Shown piece after piece: positions 1 to 9,773 of a stretch of DNA of 64,000 nt. Below the pieces are notes generated by a model, which searched no databases, had not been told where the DNA came from, and saw nothing but the letters and a program-made list of their open reading frames with translations. Position numbers and translations under genes: made by a program. The stretch is from positions 2,554,501 to 2,618,500 of the forward strand of contig NZ_CP102428.1 in NCBI RefSeq assembly GCF_024652905.1. Direction: 5' to 3'. Position 1 is the first letter of the stretch, and each line of letters starts with the position of its first letter. This stretch comes from Pseudomonas oryzihabitans (GTDB taxonomy: Bacteria > Pseudomonadota > Gammaproteobacteria > Pseudomonadales > Pseudomonadaceae).

Positions 1-16
1 GGAGCCGCAAGGCTCC
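1..16. other. short perfect hairpin upstream of holA
   Basis: GGAGCC and GGCTCC pair around a GCAA tetraloop. It lies just before holA, in what should be the end of the preceding gene (lptE in related genomes) or the gap after it. No T-run follows, so it is not a classical terminator. The window edge prevents a better call. Confidence 0.3.
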
Positions 17-37
17 GGTTTGCCCTTCCGGTTCAGC

Positions 38-1075
38 ATGAAACTCAACGCCAATCAGCTGGGCAAGCAGCTCCAGGGCTCGCTGGCCGCCGTCTATGCC
101 GTCAGTGGCGATGAGCCCCTGCTCTGCCAGGAAGCCAGCGATGCCATCCGCGGCGCGGCCCGTGCTCAGGGCTTCGACGAGCGCGAGGTCTTCGACGTCG
201 ATGCCGGCTTCGACTGGGGTCGTCTCTACGAGGCCGGCGCCAGCCTCTCGCTGTTCGCCCAGAAGCGCATCCTCGAATTGCGCCTGCCCACCGGCAAGCC
301 TGGCGACAAGGGCTCCGCTGCCTTGCTCGACTACCTCGCCCGCCCGGCCGAGGACACCCTGTTGCTGATCAGCCTGCCGCGCCTCGACGCTGCCGCCCAG
401 AAGACCAAGTGGGCCAAGGCCCTGCTGGAGCACCCGCAGGCGCAATTCGTGCAGATCTGGCCGGTGGAACTGGCGCAGTTGCCGCAGTGGATCAACCAGC
501 GCCTGTCGCGCCTGGGGTTGGCCGCCACGCCCGAAGCGGTCGAACTGATCGCCGAACGGGTGGAAGGCAACCTGCTGGCCGCCGCCCAGGAGATCGAAAA
601 GCTCCGCCTGCTCATCGAAGGCTCACAGGTGGGCGCCGAGACCGTACGTGCCTCGGTGGCTGACAGTGCCCGCTACGACGTCTTCGGCCTGCTGGATGCC
701 GCCCTGGCCGGCGATGCGGAGCACGCCCTGCGCATCCTCGAAGGCCTGCGTGGCGAAGGCGTGGAGGCGGCCGTGGTGCTCTGGGCCCTGGCCCGGGAAT
801 TGCGACTGCTGGCCAACCTGGCCCATCTTCAAGAAAGCGGTACGCCCCTGGATCGCGCCTTCACCCAGGTCAAGCCGCCGGTGTGGGACAAGCGACGCCC
901 CCTGGTCAGTCGGGCCCTGCAGCGCCAGGGCGCCCGCCGCCTGGAAGCCCTGCTGCGCGAGGCCCAGGTCGCCGACGAACAGATCAAGGGCCAGGCGCCC
1001 GGCGAGGTCTGGCTGACGCTGGCCAGCCTCGCCCTGACGCTCGCCGGCAAGCGACTGGCCCTGCCCAGGTCCTAG
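38..1075 (+). CDS. holA: DNA polymerase III delta subunit
   Basis: This 345-residue protein is the delta subunit of the DNA polymerase III clamp loader, which opens the beta sliding clamp during replication. The N-terminal MKLNANQLGKQLQG and the GDEPLLCQEA segment are typical of HolA, and the length fits the family. I chose the ATG at 38; an in-frame TTG at 20 would add six residues that family members lack. The C-terminal half is the helical collar (a leucine/alanine/arginine-rich stretch ending TLAGKRLALPRS). In other pseudomonads it follows leuS and lptE, which would lie to the left of the window. Confidence 0.95.
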   Translation: MKLNANQLGKQLQGSLAAVYAVSGDEPLLCQEASDAIRGAARAQGFDEREVFDVDAGFDWGRLYEAGASLSLFAQKRILELRLPTGKPGDKGSAALLDYLARPAEDTLLLISLPRLDAAAQKTKWAKALLEHPQAQFVQIWPVELAQLPQWINQRLSRLGLAATPEAVELIAERVEGNLLAAAQEIEKLRLLIEGSQVGAETVRASVADSARYDVFGLLDAALAGDAEHALRILEGLRGEGVEAAVVLWALARELRLLANLAHLQESGTPLDRAFTQVKPPVWDKRRPLVSRALQRQGARRLEALLREAQVADEQIKGQAPGEVWLTLASLALTLAGKRLALPRS

Positions 1076-1164
1076 CGCTGGCCGGCGCTTGTAATGGCCG
1101 GCCCTTGCAATAGACTGGCGTGCCCCCATCAAGGGGGAGTCCCCACCCCTCGGAGCACGCACTC

Positions 1165-1326
1165 ATGGCCAAGAAATACAGCCGCGGCCCCAACAAGGCC
1201 AAGGTCCTCGTCAGCGATCCCCGTTATCGCGCCCGCCAGGAAAAGCCCGCCAAGGGCAAAGGCAGCTACCGCCGCGAAGCCTTCTCGTTGCAAGACGAGA
1301 AGGCTTCGGTCTTTCTGGCCGCCTGA
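1165..1326 (+). CDS. arfA: alternative ribosome-rescue factor A
   Basis: This 53-residue basic protein begins MAKKYSRGPNKAKVLVSDP. It carries the ArfA core DP-[YF]R-R-EKxxKGKGSYRR near residues 18-37. ArfA rescues ribosomes stalled on non-stop mRNAs by recruiting release factor 2 when tmRNA is insufficient. The start at 1165 has GGAG nine bases upstream; a longer frame from 1120 would add an unconserved leader. A 14-bp perfect hairpin lies inside the last third of the coding region, as in known arfA genes. There it causes production of a truncated, active protein only when trans-translation fails. Position after holA matches other Pseudomonas genomes. Confidence 0.85.
   Translation: MAKKYSRGPNKAKVLVSDPRYRARQEKPAKGKGSYRREAFSLQDEKASVFLAA
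1275..1308 (+). promoter_or_regulatory. intragenic hairpin of arfA (RNase III or terminator type)
   Basis: CGAAGCCTTCTCGT (1275-1288) pairs perfectly with ACGAGAAGGCTTCG (1295-1308). The inner T-GCAA-G can close as a wobble pair on a GNRA tetraloop. GTCTTTCT follows. The stem covers codons 37-48 of arfA, directly after the KGKGSY core. Cleavage or termination here would give a non-stop message encoding a truncated but probably active ArfA, which tmRNA normally tags for destruction. The structure is seen in the sequence; the mechanism is inferred from E. coli and Haemophilus arfA. Confidence 0.8.
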
Positions 1327-1410
1327 AAGCCGCGCTCAGACGCCTGACAGACGTCAGGACCCGGGCCGTGCTAAGGTGAGCCTTCCTGCCTAGACGTCCG
1401 GTGGAGACAG

Positions 1411-2733
1411 ATGCAATTCGGGAAAACCCGCGGATTCAAGACCGGCGGCCTCCTCGCCGGAACCCTGGTCACCCTGCTGACCGCCGCCCTGGCCGCCTGC
1501 GCCCAGACCCAGACGACGCCCACCGCGGCGCCCTCTTCACCCGCCTCGTCCAAACCCGCACCCGTGGCCAATGCCCCCGCCTCGGCGGCCGAGGCCCTGC
1601 CGCAACCGGATGAGAGCTTCGAGCAATGGCGCAGTCGCTTTCGTACCCTGGCCCTGGGCCGGGGCATCTCGGCCGCTACCTTCGACCAGGCCTTTGCCGG
1701 CGTGCAACCCGATCCGGCGGTGATCGCCGCCGATCGCAGCCAGCCGGAATTCACCAAGCCGGTCTGGGAGTACCTGGAATCCGCCGTCTCGCCCCTGCGG
1801 GTGCGCAACGGCAAGAGCCTGCTGATCCAGCAGGCCGGGCTGCTGGCCTCCCTGGAAGCCCGCTACGGCATCGAGCCCGCGCGCCTGGTGGCCTTCTGGG
1901 GCATGGAAAGCAACTACGGCAACAACATGGGCAACAAGGGCGTCATCCGCTCTCTGGCTACCCTCGCCTATGAAGGTCGCCGCCCGGACTTCGCCCAGGA
2001 CCAGCTCATCGCCGCCCTCGGCATCCTGCAGCACGGCGACGTCACCGCCGACCGCATGATCGGCTCCTGGGCCGGCGCCATGGGCCAGACCCAGTTCATT
2101 CCCACCACCTACGACCAGTACGCGGTGGACTTCGACGGCGACGGTCGCCGCGACATCTGGGGCTCCACCGCCGACGCCCTGGCCTCCACCGCCAACTACC
2201 TCAAGGCCTCCGGCTGGCAGGACGGCAAGCCCTGGGGCTACGAGGTCCGGGTCCCGGCCAACTTCGACTACAGCCTGGCCGACATGGGCGTGCGCAAGAG
2301 CCTGGCCGAGTGGAACGCCCTAGGCATCCAGGGCCTCGGCCTGCCGCAACCGGCCGCCCAGCCCAGCGACAGCGCCTCGCTGCTGCTGCCCGCCGGCCAT
2401 CGCGGTCCGGCCTTCCTGGTGTTCAACAACTTCCGCACCATCCTCAGGTACAACAACTCCAGCTCCTATGCCCTGGGTGTGGCGCTGCTCTCGGAGCGCT
2501 ATCGCGACGCCGGCCAGATCGCCGGCAGCTGGCCCACCGATGACCTGTCGTTGAGCCGCAGCGAGCGGGTCGAACTGCAGCAGCGCCTGGCCGCCCTGGG
2601 GCTGGACCCGGGCAGTGCCGACGGCATCATCGGCGCCAACACCCGCAAGGCCATCCGCGCCTACCAGCAATCCCAGGGCTGGCCCGCCGACGGCTATCCC
2701 AATCACCAGCTGCTGGAAAAACTGCGCGGCTGA
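1411..2733 (+). CDS. lytic murein transglycosylase with peptidoglycan-binding domain (SltB3 type)
   Basis: This 440-residue MltB-family (GH103) enzyme cleaves the MurNAc-GlcNAc bond of peptidoglycan with formation of anhydroMurNAc. The catalytic glutamate is E166 in the FWGMESNYG motif. AGAMGQTQFIPTTY and the calcium-loop-like DFDGDGRRDIW follow. About the last 60 residues form a PG_binding_1 domain (RLAALGLDPGSADGIIGANT). The N-terminus has a lipoprotein signal with lipobox ALAAC (C30), followed by a proline/alanine/serine linker, so it is probably anchored in the outer membrane. GGAGA precedes the ATG. Position between arfA and lipA corresponds to the P. aeruginosa SltB3 gene. Confidence 0.9.
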   Translation: MQFGKTRGFKTGGLLAGTLVTLLTAALAACAQTQTTPTAAPSSPASSKPAPVANAPASAAEALPQPDESFEQWRSRFRTLALGRGISAATFDQAFAGVQPDPAVIAADRSQPEFTKPVWEYLESAVSPLRVRNGKSLLIQQAGLLASLEARYGIEPARLVAFWGMESNYGNNMGNKGVIRSLATLAYEGRRPDFAQDQLIAALGILQHGDVTADRMIGSWAGAMGQTQFIPTTYDQYAVDFDGDGRRDIWGSTADALASTANYLKASGWQDGKPWGYEVRVPANFDYSLADMGVRKSLAEWNALGIQGLGLPQPAAQPSDSASLLLPAGHRGPAFLVFNNFRTILRYNNSSSYALGVALLSERYRDAGQIAGSWPTDDLSLSRSERVELQQRLAALGLDPGSADGIIGANTRKAIRAYQQSQGWPADGYPNHQLLEKLRG

Positions 2734-2738
2734 GGCCT

Positions 2739-2775
2739 TCGACGACCCGTACCTCAGGCAGGGGCGGGTCGTCGA
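2739..2775. terminator. hairpin between convergent genes
   Basis: TCGACGACCCG (2739-2749) pairs perfectly with CGGGTCGTCGA (2765-2775) around a 15-base loop. It lies between the stop codons of the convergent transglycosylase and LysR genes. There is no T-tract, so efficient intrinsic termination is uncertain. Confidence 0.5.
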
Positions 2776-2778
2776 GCG

Positions 2779-3678
2779 TCAGGCGTAGCGCGCCTCTCCC
2801 ACCAGCACCGCCAGCAGGGCCGTTGCCGCTGGCGACAGTTCGGCGAAATCCCGACAGCCCACCACCAGCTCCCGACGCGCCCAGGCATCGCTCAGCGGAT
2901 GGCTGGCCAATACCCATCGTTTTTCCGCCTGGACCAGACTCGCCGCGGGCAGGATGGCCACGCCCAGGCCCCGGGCGACCAGGGCACAGGCCTGGGCCGG
3001 ACTCGGCACCCGGATACGGATCGCCAGCTCCCGCCCCCACTGCGCCGCCTGGGTTTCCACATGCAGCTGCAAGGCATTGCCACGCGACAGACCGACGAAG
3101 GGCTGTTCGAGCAACCGCGCGAACTCGATCGCCTCACCCGCGGCCAGCGGTACGCGTCCCGGTGCTGCGACCAGCACCAGGGGATCCGCCCGGAAGGGCC
3201 GGACGTGCAGCCCTTCCACCTCCGGCGCCGCGACGAAGATGCCCAGGTCGGCACGGCCTTCGCGGAGCGCCGGTACGATGCGCGAACTCGGCAATTCCTC
3301 GACCTCCACATCCACCCTGGGCTGCGCCTGGAGGAAAACCGCCAGGGGCTCATCGAGGTGCTCCATCAGCGCGGCGCCATTCGCCAACAGTCGCACCCGC
3401 GTGCGGCTGTTGGCCACCGCGCCGGCAAGATCCTGGGCCATCTCGTCCAACCGCAGCAGGATCGCCCGGGCATGGCGCTCCAGGGTCAGGCCGGCCGGTG
3501 TGGGACGCACGCCACGCGCATGACGAACCAGGAGCGGCGTGCCCAGGCTGTCTTCCAGGGCCTTGATGCGGGCACTGGCCGAGGGCAACGCCAGGTGGCT
3601 CCGCTCGGCGCCCAGGGTGATGCTGCGCGCTTCCACGACATGGAGGAACAGCCGCAGATCGAGCAGGTCGTAGCGCAT
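2779..3678 (-). CDS. LysR-family transcriptional regulator
   Basis: This 299-residue protein has the LysR layout. A winged helix-turn-helix covers about residues 1-62 (DLRLFLHVVEARSITLGAE, then SASARIKALEDSLGTPLL). A periplasmic-binding-protein-like effector domain starts near residue 90. The gene is divergent from the TauE/SafE permease gene 100 bp away, so control of that permease is the simplest hypothesis. The effector is unknown; sulfonate, sulfite or organic-anion sensing would fit the neighbour but is not shown by the sequence. Confidence 0.85.
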   Translation of the reverse strand: MRYDLLDLRLFLHVVEARSITLGAERSHLALPSASARIKALEDSLGTPLLVRHARGVRPTPAGLTLERHARAILLRLDEMAQDLAGAVANSRTRVRLLANGAALMEHLDEPLAVFLQAQPRVDVEVEELPSSRIVPALREGRADLGIFVAAPEVEGLHVRPFRADPLVLVAAPGRVPLAAGEAIEFARLLEQPFVGLSRGNALQLHVETQAAQWGRELAIRIRVPSPAQACALVARGLGVAILPAASLVQAEKRWVLASHPLSDAWARRELVVGCRDFAELSPAATALLAVLVGEARYA

Positions 3679-3781
3679 CGCCTCAAAGCCTCTGTATGGA
3701 CCTTAGGCAGCCTTCGCCAATCCCGGCTTCTCACCCAGGGTCCTGGAGCCCATGGTAACGCCTCCACCCGAGGAGACGACC

Positions 3782-4531
3782 ATGACCCTGCTGCTCTGTA
3801 CCCTGATCTTCGTGCTGGCGGGACTGACCAAGGGTGTGCTCGGCCTGGGCCTGCCCACCGTCGCCATGAGTCTGCTGGCGCTGCTGATGACCCCGGCCGA
3901 AGCCGCTGCCCTGCTGTTGATCCCGTCCCTGCTCACCAATATATGGCAATTCTGCGCCGGCCCCGCGCCCTGGCAGAGCGTCAAACGCCTGTTGCCGCTG
4001 CAACTGGCACTGGTGCCGGGCACCCTGCTCAGCATCCCGCTGCTGACCGGGAGCGATAGCGCCGGACTCGCCGCCGCGCTCGGTGCGGTGCTGGTCGCCT
4101 ATGGCCTGATCGGCTGGACCGGCTGGCGGCTGCCCGTGCCGGGCCGCCACGAGGGCAAGATCGCGCCCCTGGTGGGCTTCGTCACCGGTCTGATCACCGG
4201 CATGACCGGGGTCTTCGTGCTGCCGGCGGTGCCCTACCTGCAAAGCCTGGCCCTGGACAAGGAACGGCTGATCGAGGCCTTGGGCCTGACCTTCACCGTG
4301 GCCTCCCTGGCGCTGCTGATCGGCCTCTGGTGGCAGGACGCGCTGGCCATAGAACGCCTGGGCGCCTCCAGCCTGCTGCTGCTGCCGGCCCTCCTGGGCA
4401 TGTGGGTGGGCCAGCGCGTGCGTCAGGGACTCGACGAGCAGTTGTTCCGCCGGCTGTTCTTTGGGGGGTTGCTGCTGTTGGGTGCCTACGCCGTCCTGCA
4501 TTATCTGCTGCGCCTGGGCTATCTTGGCTGA
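3782..4531 (+). CDS. TauE/SafE family permease
   Basis: This 249-residue, very hydrophobic protein has about eight membrane segments in the TauE/SafE (DUF81) pattern. The half repeats begin FVLAGLTKGVLGLGLPTVAM and FVTGLITGMTGVFVLP, each with the family's G-x-G/GxT motif. Members export or import sulfite, sulfoacetate or related small anions; the substrate here is unknown. The ATG at 3782 has AGGAGA five bases upstream, so an upstream GTG at 3752 is rejected. The divergent LysR gene probably regulates it. Confidence 0.85.
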   Translation: MTLLLCTLIFVLAGLTKGVLGLGLPTVAMSLLALLMTPAEAAALLLIPSLLTNIWQFCAGPAPWQSVKRLLPLQLALVPGTLLSIPLLTGSDSAGLAAALGAVLVAYGLIGWTGWRLPVPGRHEGKIAPLVGFVTGLITGMTGVFVLPAVPYLQSLALDKERLIEALGLTFTVASLALLIGLWWQDALAIERLGASSLLLLPALLGMWVGQRVRQGLDEQLFRRLFFGGLLLLGAYAVLHYLLRLGYLG

Positions 4532-4544
4532 GCCCGTCATCACA

Positions 4545-4576
4545 GTGCAGCCTGGCCCAGCCGGTGTAGGCTGCAC
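4545..4576 (+). terminator. possible terminator of the permease gene
   Basis: GTGCAGCC (4545-4552) pairs with GGCTGCAC (4569-4576) around a 16-base loop, 13 bases after the permease stop. No T-run follows, so this is only a weak or Rho-assisted terminator candidate. Confidence 0.35.
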
Positions 4577-4693
4577 CTTCGGCGGGCGTCACGGTCTATG
4601 GGCGTAGCTGAACGGTCGCCGCACAGCGGTTAGCCTTCAGACCCGGCCCCGTGCCCGACCGTTGCCCTTTTCCGACGTATACAGGACGCTTTC

Positions 4694-6358
<1,665 letters not shown>

Positions 6359-6368
6359 TAACGCGCGC

Positions 6369-6417
6369 CCTCACCCCGACCCTCTCCCAAAGGGAGAGGG
6401 GGCTAGAAGCGGTGAGG
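6369..6417. repeat. dispersed palindromic repeat (CCCTCTCCC family)
   Basis: A nested inverted repeat: outer CCTCACC (6369-6375) with GGTGAGG (6411-6417), inner CCCTCTCCC (6380-6388) with GGGAGAGGG (6392-6400) around AAA. Elements of the form CCCTCACCCC-CCCTCTCCC are common in gaps of many gammaproteobacterial genomes. It lies between the convergent pgm and lipA genes and may also act in mRNA stability or termination. Confidence 0.55.
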
Positions 6418-6437
6418 TGTTCATCTCCGCAATAGAA

Positions 6438-6465
6438 AAAGGGCAGCCACTGGGCTGCCCTTTTC
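6438..6465. terminator. bidirectional intrinsic terminator of pgm and lipA
   Basis: GGGCAGCC (6442-6449) and GGCTGCCC (6454-6461) pair around ACTG. AAAA flanks on the left and TTTT on the right, so it can terminate both convergent transcripts. It starts 80 bases after the pgm stop and ends 17 bases before the lipA stop. Confidence 0.85.
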
Positions 6466-6481
6466 CATGACGACGCCAGGA

Positions 6482-7480
6482 TCAGTTGATCTTGGTGCCG
6501 TGGGCCTGCTGGTCGGCGTGGTAGGACGAGCGCACCAGCGGACCGGACGCGACATTCTTGAAGCCCATCTTGGCGCCCTCCTCGGCATACCAGGCGAAGG
6601 TATCCGGGTGGACGAAGCGCTGCACCGGCAGGTGGTTGCGCGAGGGCTGCAGGTACTGGCCGAGGGTCAGCATGTCGATCTCGTGCTCGCGCATGCGCTG
6701 CATGACCTCGATGACTTCCTCGTCGGTCTCGCCCAGCCCCAGCATCAGGCCGGACTTGGTCGGCACGTGGGGCACGCGCTTCTTGAAGTTCTGCAGCAGG
6801 TCCAGCGACCACTCGAAGTCCGAACCCGGACGCGCGGCCTTGTACAGGCGCGGCACGGTCTCCAGGTTGTGGTTGAAGACATCCGGCGGCTCCTGCTCGG
6901 TGATCGCCAGGGCAACGTCCATGCGGCCGCGGTAGTCGGGCACCAGGGTCTCCAGCTGAATGCCGGGGGTCAGCTTGCGGATCTCGCGCAGGCAGTCGAC
7001 GAAGTGCTGGGCACCGCCGTCGCGCAGGTCGTCGCGGTCCACCGAGGTGATCACCACGTACTTGAGGCCCAGGTCAGCGATGGCCACAGCCAGGTTCTTC
7101 GGCTCGTCCACGTCCAGCGGCTTCGGCCGGCCGTGGCCGACGTCGCAGAAGGGGCAGCGCCGGGTGCAGATGTCACCCATGATCATGAAGGTGGCGGTGC
7201 CGCCGGAGAAGCACTCGCCCAGGTTGGGGCAGGAGGCCTCTTCGCAGACGCTGTGCAGCTTGTGCTTGCGCAGCAGCTGCTTGATGCGCTCGACCTCGGG
7301 GGTGACCGGGATGCGTACGCGGATCCAGTCCGGCTTGCGCGGCAGCTCCTCGGTGGGAATGATCTTTACCGGGATGCGTGCGACCTTTTCGGCACCGCGC
7401 AGCTTGACGCCGGCTTCCACCTTGTTGGGGCGGGCGGGCGGGGTAAGGGTCTGGACGCTGTCTTGTACTGTAGTGGTCAT
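6482..7480 (-). CDS. lipA: lipoyl synthase
   Basis: This 332-residue radical-SAM enzyme inserts two sulfurs into protein-bound octanoyl groups to make the lipoyl cofactor of pyruvate and 2-oxoglutarate dehydrogenases. The SAM cluster cysteines are C105, C109 and C112 in CTRRCPFC. The auxiliary cluster ligands lie in [12 protein letters not shown]. The C-terminus carries the VRSSYHAD segment, whose RSSYH supplies the serine ligand of the auxiliary cluster. It starts one base after the lipB stop, so the two consecutive enzymes of the pathway are translated from one message. Confidence 0.97.
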   Translation of the reverse strand: MTTTVQDSVQTLTPPARPNKVEAGVKLRGAEKVARIPVKIIPTEELPRKPDWIRVRIPVTPEVERIKQLLRKHKLHSVCEEASCPNLGECFSGGTATFMIMGDICTRRCPFCDVGHGRPKPLDVDEPKNLAVAIADLGLKYVVITSVDRDDLRDGGAQHFVDCLREIRKLTPGIQLETLVPDYRGRMDVALAITEQEPPDVFNHNLETVPRLYKAARPGSDFEWSLDLLQNFKKRVPHVPTKSGLMLGLGETDEEVIEVMQRMREHEIDMLTLGQYLQPSRNHLPVQRFVHPDTFAWYAEEGAKMGFKNVASGPLVRSSYHADQQAHGTKIN

Positions 7481-7481
7481 G

Positions 7482-8138
7482 TCAATCCGATTCCAGGGTG
7501 ATCGGTTCGGGGTAGCCCAGGCGCAGACTCAGGTGACGCACCAGAGACTCGCGGACCTCGTCGAAAGCTAGTGGCCCGGTCACCAGATCGCGGAGCTGGG
7601 TCATGGCCAGGCCGGCATAACCGCAGGGGTTGATCCGGCGGAAGGGCGCCAGATCCATGTCAACGTTGAGCGCCAGTCCATGGAAGGAACGCCCATTGCG
7701 GATGCGCAGCCCCAGGGAGGCGATCTTGGCGCCATCCACATAGACACCCGGCGCATCGGCCCGGGCCGCGGCCTGCACACCCCAATCGGCGAGCAGCGCG
7801 ATCAGGCTGTCTTCCATGGCGCTGACCAATTCTCGCACGCCCAGGCGCTTGCGGCGAACATCCAGCAGCACATAGGCGATGAGCTGACCGGGTCCATGGT
7901 ACGTGACCTGGCCGCCGCGATCGACCTGCACCACCGGAATGTCGCCCACGGCGAGCAGGTGCTCGGGCTTGCCGGCCTGCCCCTGGGTGAAGACCGCAGG
8001 GTGCTGCAGCAGCCAGAGTTCGTCGGGGGTGGCCGGGCCGCGCTCGTCGGTGAAGCGACGCATGGCGTCCAGGGTCGCCGCGTAGGGCCGCAGGCCCCAG
8101 CGGCGCACGCCCAGGCTGGCCGGGGCGGGAGCGTTCAT
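7482..8138 (-). CDS. lipB: lipoyl(octanoyl) transferase
   Basis: This 218-residue enzyme transfers octanoate from acyl carrier protein to the lipoyl domains, the step before LipA. Family motifs seen are the [11 protein letters not shown] segment, [13 protein letters not shown] with the conserved histidine, and [23 protein letters not shown] with the catalytic Lys/Cys region ([18 protein letters not shown], then NPCGY). Its ATG overlaps the ybeD stop in a TGATG junction, indicating translational coupling. Confidence 0.96.
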   Translation of the reverse strand: MNAPAPASLGVRRWGLRPYAATLDAMRRFTDERGPATPDELWLLQHPAVFTQGQAGKPEHLLAVGDIPVVQVDRGGQVTYHGPGQLIAYVLLDVRRKRLGVRELVSAMEDSLIALLADWGVQAAARADAPGVYVDGAKIASLGLRIRNGRSFHGLALNVDMDLAPFRRINPCGYAGLAMTQLRDLVTGPLAFDEVRESLVRHLSLRLGYPEPITLESD

Positions 8139-8413
8139 CAGATCACCATGTGCACGCGGCCGGTGGCGCGCAGATCCTGGTGGATGGCCTGCAACTGGTC
8201 CACGCCGGTGGCGGTGATGAGCACCTGCACCGAGAGGAAGCGGCCGTTGCGGCTGTCACGGCTCACCAGGGTGCCGCGATCCAGATCCGGCGCATGGCGC
8301 TGGACGATGTCGAGCACCAGCTCGGCGAAATCGGCACCGGCATCGCCGATCACCTTGATGGGATAGCGCGGGCAGGGAAATTCGATCTTGGGGGGTTGAA
8401 CGTCTTCGGTCAT
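8138..8413 (-). CDS. ybeD: YbeD/DUF493 family protein
   Basis: This 91-residue protein of the DUF493 (YbeD) family begins [20 protein letters not shown] and ends [14 protein letters not shown]. It has the small ferredoxin-like alpha/beta pattern that resembles regulatory ACT-type domains. It sits between dacA and lipB as in most gammaproteobacteria; the role is not established, though a link to lipoate metabolism is often assumed. I use the ATG at 8413; the open frame continues upstream with no conserved sequence. Its stop overlaps the lipB start. Confidence 0.9.
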   Translation of the reverse strand: MTEDVQPPKIEFPCPRYPIKVIGDAGADFAELVLDIVQRHAPDLDRGTLVSRDSRNGRFLSVQVLITATGVDQLQAIHQDLRATGRVHMVI

Positions 8414-8449
8414 GCGGACTTCCAGGCCGACCACTGTCGGCAGGGGGTG

Positions 8450-8473
8450 AAAGGCCCGCGAGCGCGGGCCTTT
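8450..8473 (-). terminator. hairpin between dacA and ybeD
   Basis: AAAGGCCCGCG (8450-8460) pairs with CGCGGGCCTTT (8463-8473); in practice the loop is CGAGCG. It lies 13 bases after the dacA stop. Only three T residues follow on the transcribed strand, so it may attenuate rather than stop transcription into ybeD-lipB-lipA. Confidence 0.55.
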
Positions 8474-8486
8474 CCAGGACAACGGA

Positions 8487-9647
8487 TCAGTTGAACAATC
8501 CGTAGAAGAACAGGCGAATGCTATCCCACAGGCGACGGAAGAGGCCACCCTCCTCGACCGGCTGCAAGGCGACCAGGTCGGCGGTGTGCACCACCTTGTC
8601 ATCCAGCTTCACCTCGACCTTGCCGATCACCTGGCCCTGGGCGATGGGAGCGGTCAGCTGCGGATTAAGCACCATCTCGGCATGCAGCTTCTTGGCCTGG
8701 CCACGCGGCAGGGTCATGGTCAGGTCGTTGGCCAGACCGGCCTGGACCTCACGAGCGTCGCCTTTCCAGACCGGCGCCTTGGCCAGCTCGGTGCCCTTCT
8801 TGTAGAAGGACTGGGTCTCGAAGAAGCGGAAGCCGTAGGTCAGCAGCTTCTGGGTCTCGGCGGCACGGGCCTGTTCGCTGTTGGTGCCGAACACCACGGC
8901 GACCAGGCGCATGCCATCGCGAACGGCCGAGGCCACCAGGCAGTAGCCGGCTTCGTCGGTGTGGCCGGTCTTCAGGCCGTCGACGGTCTTGTCGCGCCAC
9001 AGCAGCAGGTTGCGGTTGGGCTGCTTGATGTTGTTCCAGAAGAATTCCTTCTGGGAGTAGATGGCGTAGTGCTGGGCATCGGCGTTGATGATGGCGCGCG
9101 CCAGGATGGCCATGTCATGGGCCGAGGAATAGTGGTTCGGATCCGGCAGGCCGGTGGCGTCCATGAAGTGGGTGTTCTGCATGCCCAGCTTCTGCGCGGT
9201 GGTGTTCATCATGTCGGCGAAGGCGTCTTCGCTGCCGGCGATGTGCTCGGCCAGGGCGACGCTGGCGTCGTTGCCGGACTGGATGATGATGCCGTGCAGC
9301 AGGTCACCGACCGACACCTGGGTGCCAACCTTGATGAACATCCGTGAACCGCCGGTACGCCAGGCGTGCTCGCTGACGGTGACCATGTCCGATTCCTTGA
9401 TGCGACCCCGGTTAATTTCCAGGGTGGCGATGTAGGCGGTCATCAGCTTGGTCAGGCTGGCCGGCGGCAGGCGCTGGTCGGAGTTGGATTCGGTGAGCAC
9501 GGCGCCGCTGTTGGCGTCCATGAGAATCCAGGCCTTGGCGGCCAGCTGGGGCGCCGCTGGGACCATGGTCTCGGCCGCCCAGACGGCCGGGACACAGGCG
9601 ATCGTTACTAGGAGGAGCAGGCGTCGAGCGAGTTTTGCGATTGTCAT
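8487..9647 (-). CDS. dacA: D-alanyl-D-alanine carboxypeptidase (PBP5/6 type)
   Basis: This 386-residue penicillin-binding protein trims the terminal D-Ala from peptidoglycan pentapeptides. The nucleophile is S64 with K67 in SLTK. SGN occurs in [16 protein letters not shown] and KTG in [11 protein letters not shown] cleavable signal peptide ends VWAAE. The last 15 residues ([15 protein letters not shown]) form the amphipathic helix that attaches the enzyme to the inner membrane. It is the PBP5 gene named dacC in P. aeruginosa. It follows rlpA in the elongation-complex gene cluster. Confidence 0.96.
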   Translation of the reverse strand: MTIAKLARRLLLLVTIACVPAVWAAETMVPAAPQLAAKAWILMDANSGAVLTESNSDQRLPPASLTKLMTAYIATLEINRGRIKESDMVTVSEHAWRTGGSRMFIKVGTQVSVGDLLHGIIIQSGNDASVALAEHIAGSEDAFADMMNTTAQKLGMQNTHFMDATGLPDPNHYSSAHDMAILARAIINADAQHYAIYSQKEFFWNNIKQPNRNLLLWRDKTVDGLKTGHTDEAGYCLVASAVRDGMRLVAVVFGTNSEQARAAETQKLLTYGFRFFETQSFYKKGTELAKAPVWKGDAREVQAGLANDLTMTLPRGQAKKLHAEMVLNPQLTAPIAQGQVIGKVEVKLDDKVVHTADLVALQPVEEGGLFRRLWDSIRLFFYGLFN

Positions 9648-9709
9648 CCGAATCTCTGAAAGGTTGGGGTATGGCAGGAGCAGCGGACCCAGACCGCACG
9701 GTCCACGTC

Positions 9710-9728
9710 GATCCCCGCGAGGGGGATC
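9710..9728. other. intercistronic hairpin between rlpA and dacA
   Basis: GATCCCC (9710-9716) and GGGGATC (9722-9728) pair around GCGAG. CGTCG on the left and CGACG on the right can extend the stem past a two-base bulge. It lies in the 126-base gap between rlpA and dacA. No T-run is present, so mRNA stabilisation or differential expression is as likely as termination. Confidence 0.4.
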
Positions 9729-9773
9729 ACGACGGCCGGGGCCGGCGACTGGGCGTCATGAAGCATCCCTGCT

